Origin: an uncultured Collinsella sp.
GTDB lineage: Bacteria > Actinomycetota > Coriobacteriia > Coriobacteriales > Coriobacteriaceae
Length of the DNA stretch: 21,288 bases
Assembly: GCA_959596505.1 (NCBI GenBank)
Contig: CAUFWM010000027.1
Location: forward strand, 1-21,288
Direction of reading: 5' to 3'
The notes beneath the pieces are model-generated. The model was not told the origin of the DNA, did not search any database, and saw only the letters and a program-made list of their open reading frames with translations. The translations under genes and the position numbers were made by a program. Positions 20,629 through 21,288 of the stretch are shown one piece after another (position 1 is the stretch's first letter; every line of letters begins with the position of its first letter).

Positions 20629-21288
20629 CTACCTCCCCAGCGTCTTGCGCATGTCGGCGAGCACGTCGGCGATGTCGGCTCGAACGGCGAGTCCTCGATC
20701 CTCGATCGCGCGGGGGAGAAACTGCGTCTTGTTGTTTACGGCGATGTAGCCAGCCTGCGGTAACTGCGCCGTGAGGGCCCAGAACGGCTCCTGGATAAAC
20801 GCGGGCGTCATGCGGCCCACACCCAGCTCGAGGAAGAGGATCCTCTGCCGCGCGTGCGCGTCGAGCCAGTCGGACATCTTGCGGTACTGCTCCTCGTAGA
20901 GCTCGCCCTGCAGGAAGTTGCCGTAGCCGCGAACCCAGGGGAACGCCTCTGCCCCGCAGTGCGGGCAACGTGGCACGAGCTCTGTCGGAACCTCCAGGCC
21001 GTCTCCCATGGCCTCTACCATACGAGAGACCGGCTCGATGGCGTCCCATACCTCGTCGGTACAGCAACGGGAGCACTGGAAGAAGCGGTGATCGCCTTGG
21101 ATCTCTGCCACCTTCTCCCAAGGGTAGATTTTCATGAACTGCGTGTCCTGGTTGGTGGTGAGCACGAAGAAATCCTTGTCGGCGAGAATGGCGTCGAGGT
21201 CCTTGTAGGGCTTGCGCAGCGGGGCGTTGAGCGTGGTGTCGAGGAAGGTGGCAAGGTAGCCCCAGTGCGCCTCGGCGGTGGGCCAGCG
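20629..21288 (-). CDS. SirTM-like (class M) Sir2 protein, N-terminus outside window
   Basis: The frame is open to the right edge, so the first roughly 70 residues, including the GAG loop, are unseen; 219 residues are visible. It has WGYLATFLDTTLNAPL, FVLTTNQDTQF with the catalytic Asn, EIQGDH with the SirTM-type Gln, a zinc ribbon CSRCC...VPRCPHCG, then FPWVRG.YGNFLQGELYEEQYRKM and FLELGVGRMTPAFIQEPFW. All SirTM features are present, so it is probably active in ADP-ribosylation or deacylation. It is upstream of the two other sirtuin genes in the same operon; its own start and promoter, and further partners, lie beyond the window. Confidence 0.85.
   Translation of the reverse strand, partial: RWPTAEAHWGYLATFLDTTLNAPLRKPYKDLDAILADKDFFVLTTNQDTQFMKIYPWEKVAEIQGDHRFFQCSRCCTDEVWDAIEPVSRMVEAMGDGLEVPTELVPRCPHCGAEAFPWVRGYGNFLQGELYEEQYRKMSDWLDAHARQRILFLELGVGRMTPAFIQEPFWALTAQLPQAGYIAVNNKTQFLPRAIEDRGLAVRADIADVLADMRKTLGR

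Overview
The window reads like an accessory-rich chromosomal stretch of a moderately GC-rich gut or oral actinobacterium, most likely class Coriobacteriia (Collinsella/Olsenella relatives). This is inferred from GC-rich coding with strong GGAGG ribosome sites, a Cpl-7-repeat amidase endolysin, a BspA-type leucine-rich-repeat protein and a Msr(D)/Mef-like pair. No rRNA, tRNA or other taxonomic marker is present, so the assignment is tentative.

Layout. (1) 1-3503: two long AT-rich palindromes, then a prophage remnant: the 3' part of a BspA-like (tail/surface) protein, a lower-GC reverse-strand moron-like gene, and a lysis cassette (XhlA-like coiled-coil protein, holin, small acidic ORF, amidase endolysin). 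The endolysin is frameshifted in its linker and has Arg where a zinc-ligand His is expected. (2) 4017-9086, defence-like cargo: a Ser/Thr protein kinase, a ToxN/AbiQ-like toxin gene with a conserved leader, a YjdF-family gene behind a probable yjdF riboswitch, and an Abi_2/AbiF-like HEPN protein followed by two near-identical structured hairpin modules. (3) 9167-12971: a Mef-like macrolide efflux pump and a Msr(D)-like ABC-F ribosome protection protein, with a consensus promoter, an 11-codon leader peptide and hairpins typical of antibiotic-sensing attenuation. (4) 12972-15722, a graveyard: a second yjdF-type leader no longer attached to a yjdF gene, the C-terminus of a DUF4143-type ATPase, an internally deleted second copy of the toxin locus, and a GyrI-like pseudogene with an in-frame stop. 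(5) 15730-19007: a GNAT acetyltransferase, then a radical SAM pair with a small upstream ORF, transcribed divergently from a TetR regulator. (6) 19091-21288: three tandem class-M sirtuin (SirTM-like) genes, one without the zinc ribbon and one running off the window.

A family of interspersed repeats ties regions 1 to 4 together. A unit of about 390 bp occurs at 5803, 9167 and 13914, its 5' part alone at 15634, and a 3' extension with a terminator at 262 and 9541. Copies at 5803 and 13914 each lie in front of a copy of the toxin locus, which points to segmental duplication. Reading frames are not conserved between copies, so the repeat is probably non-coding.
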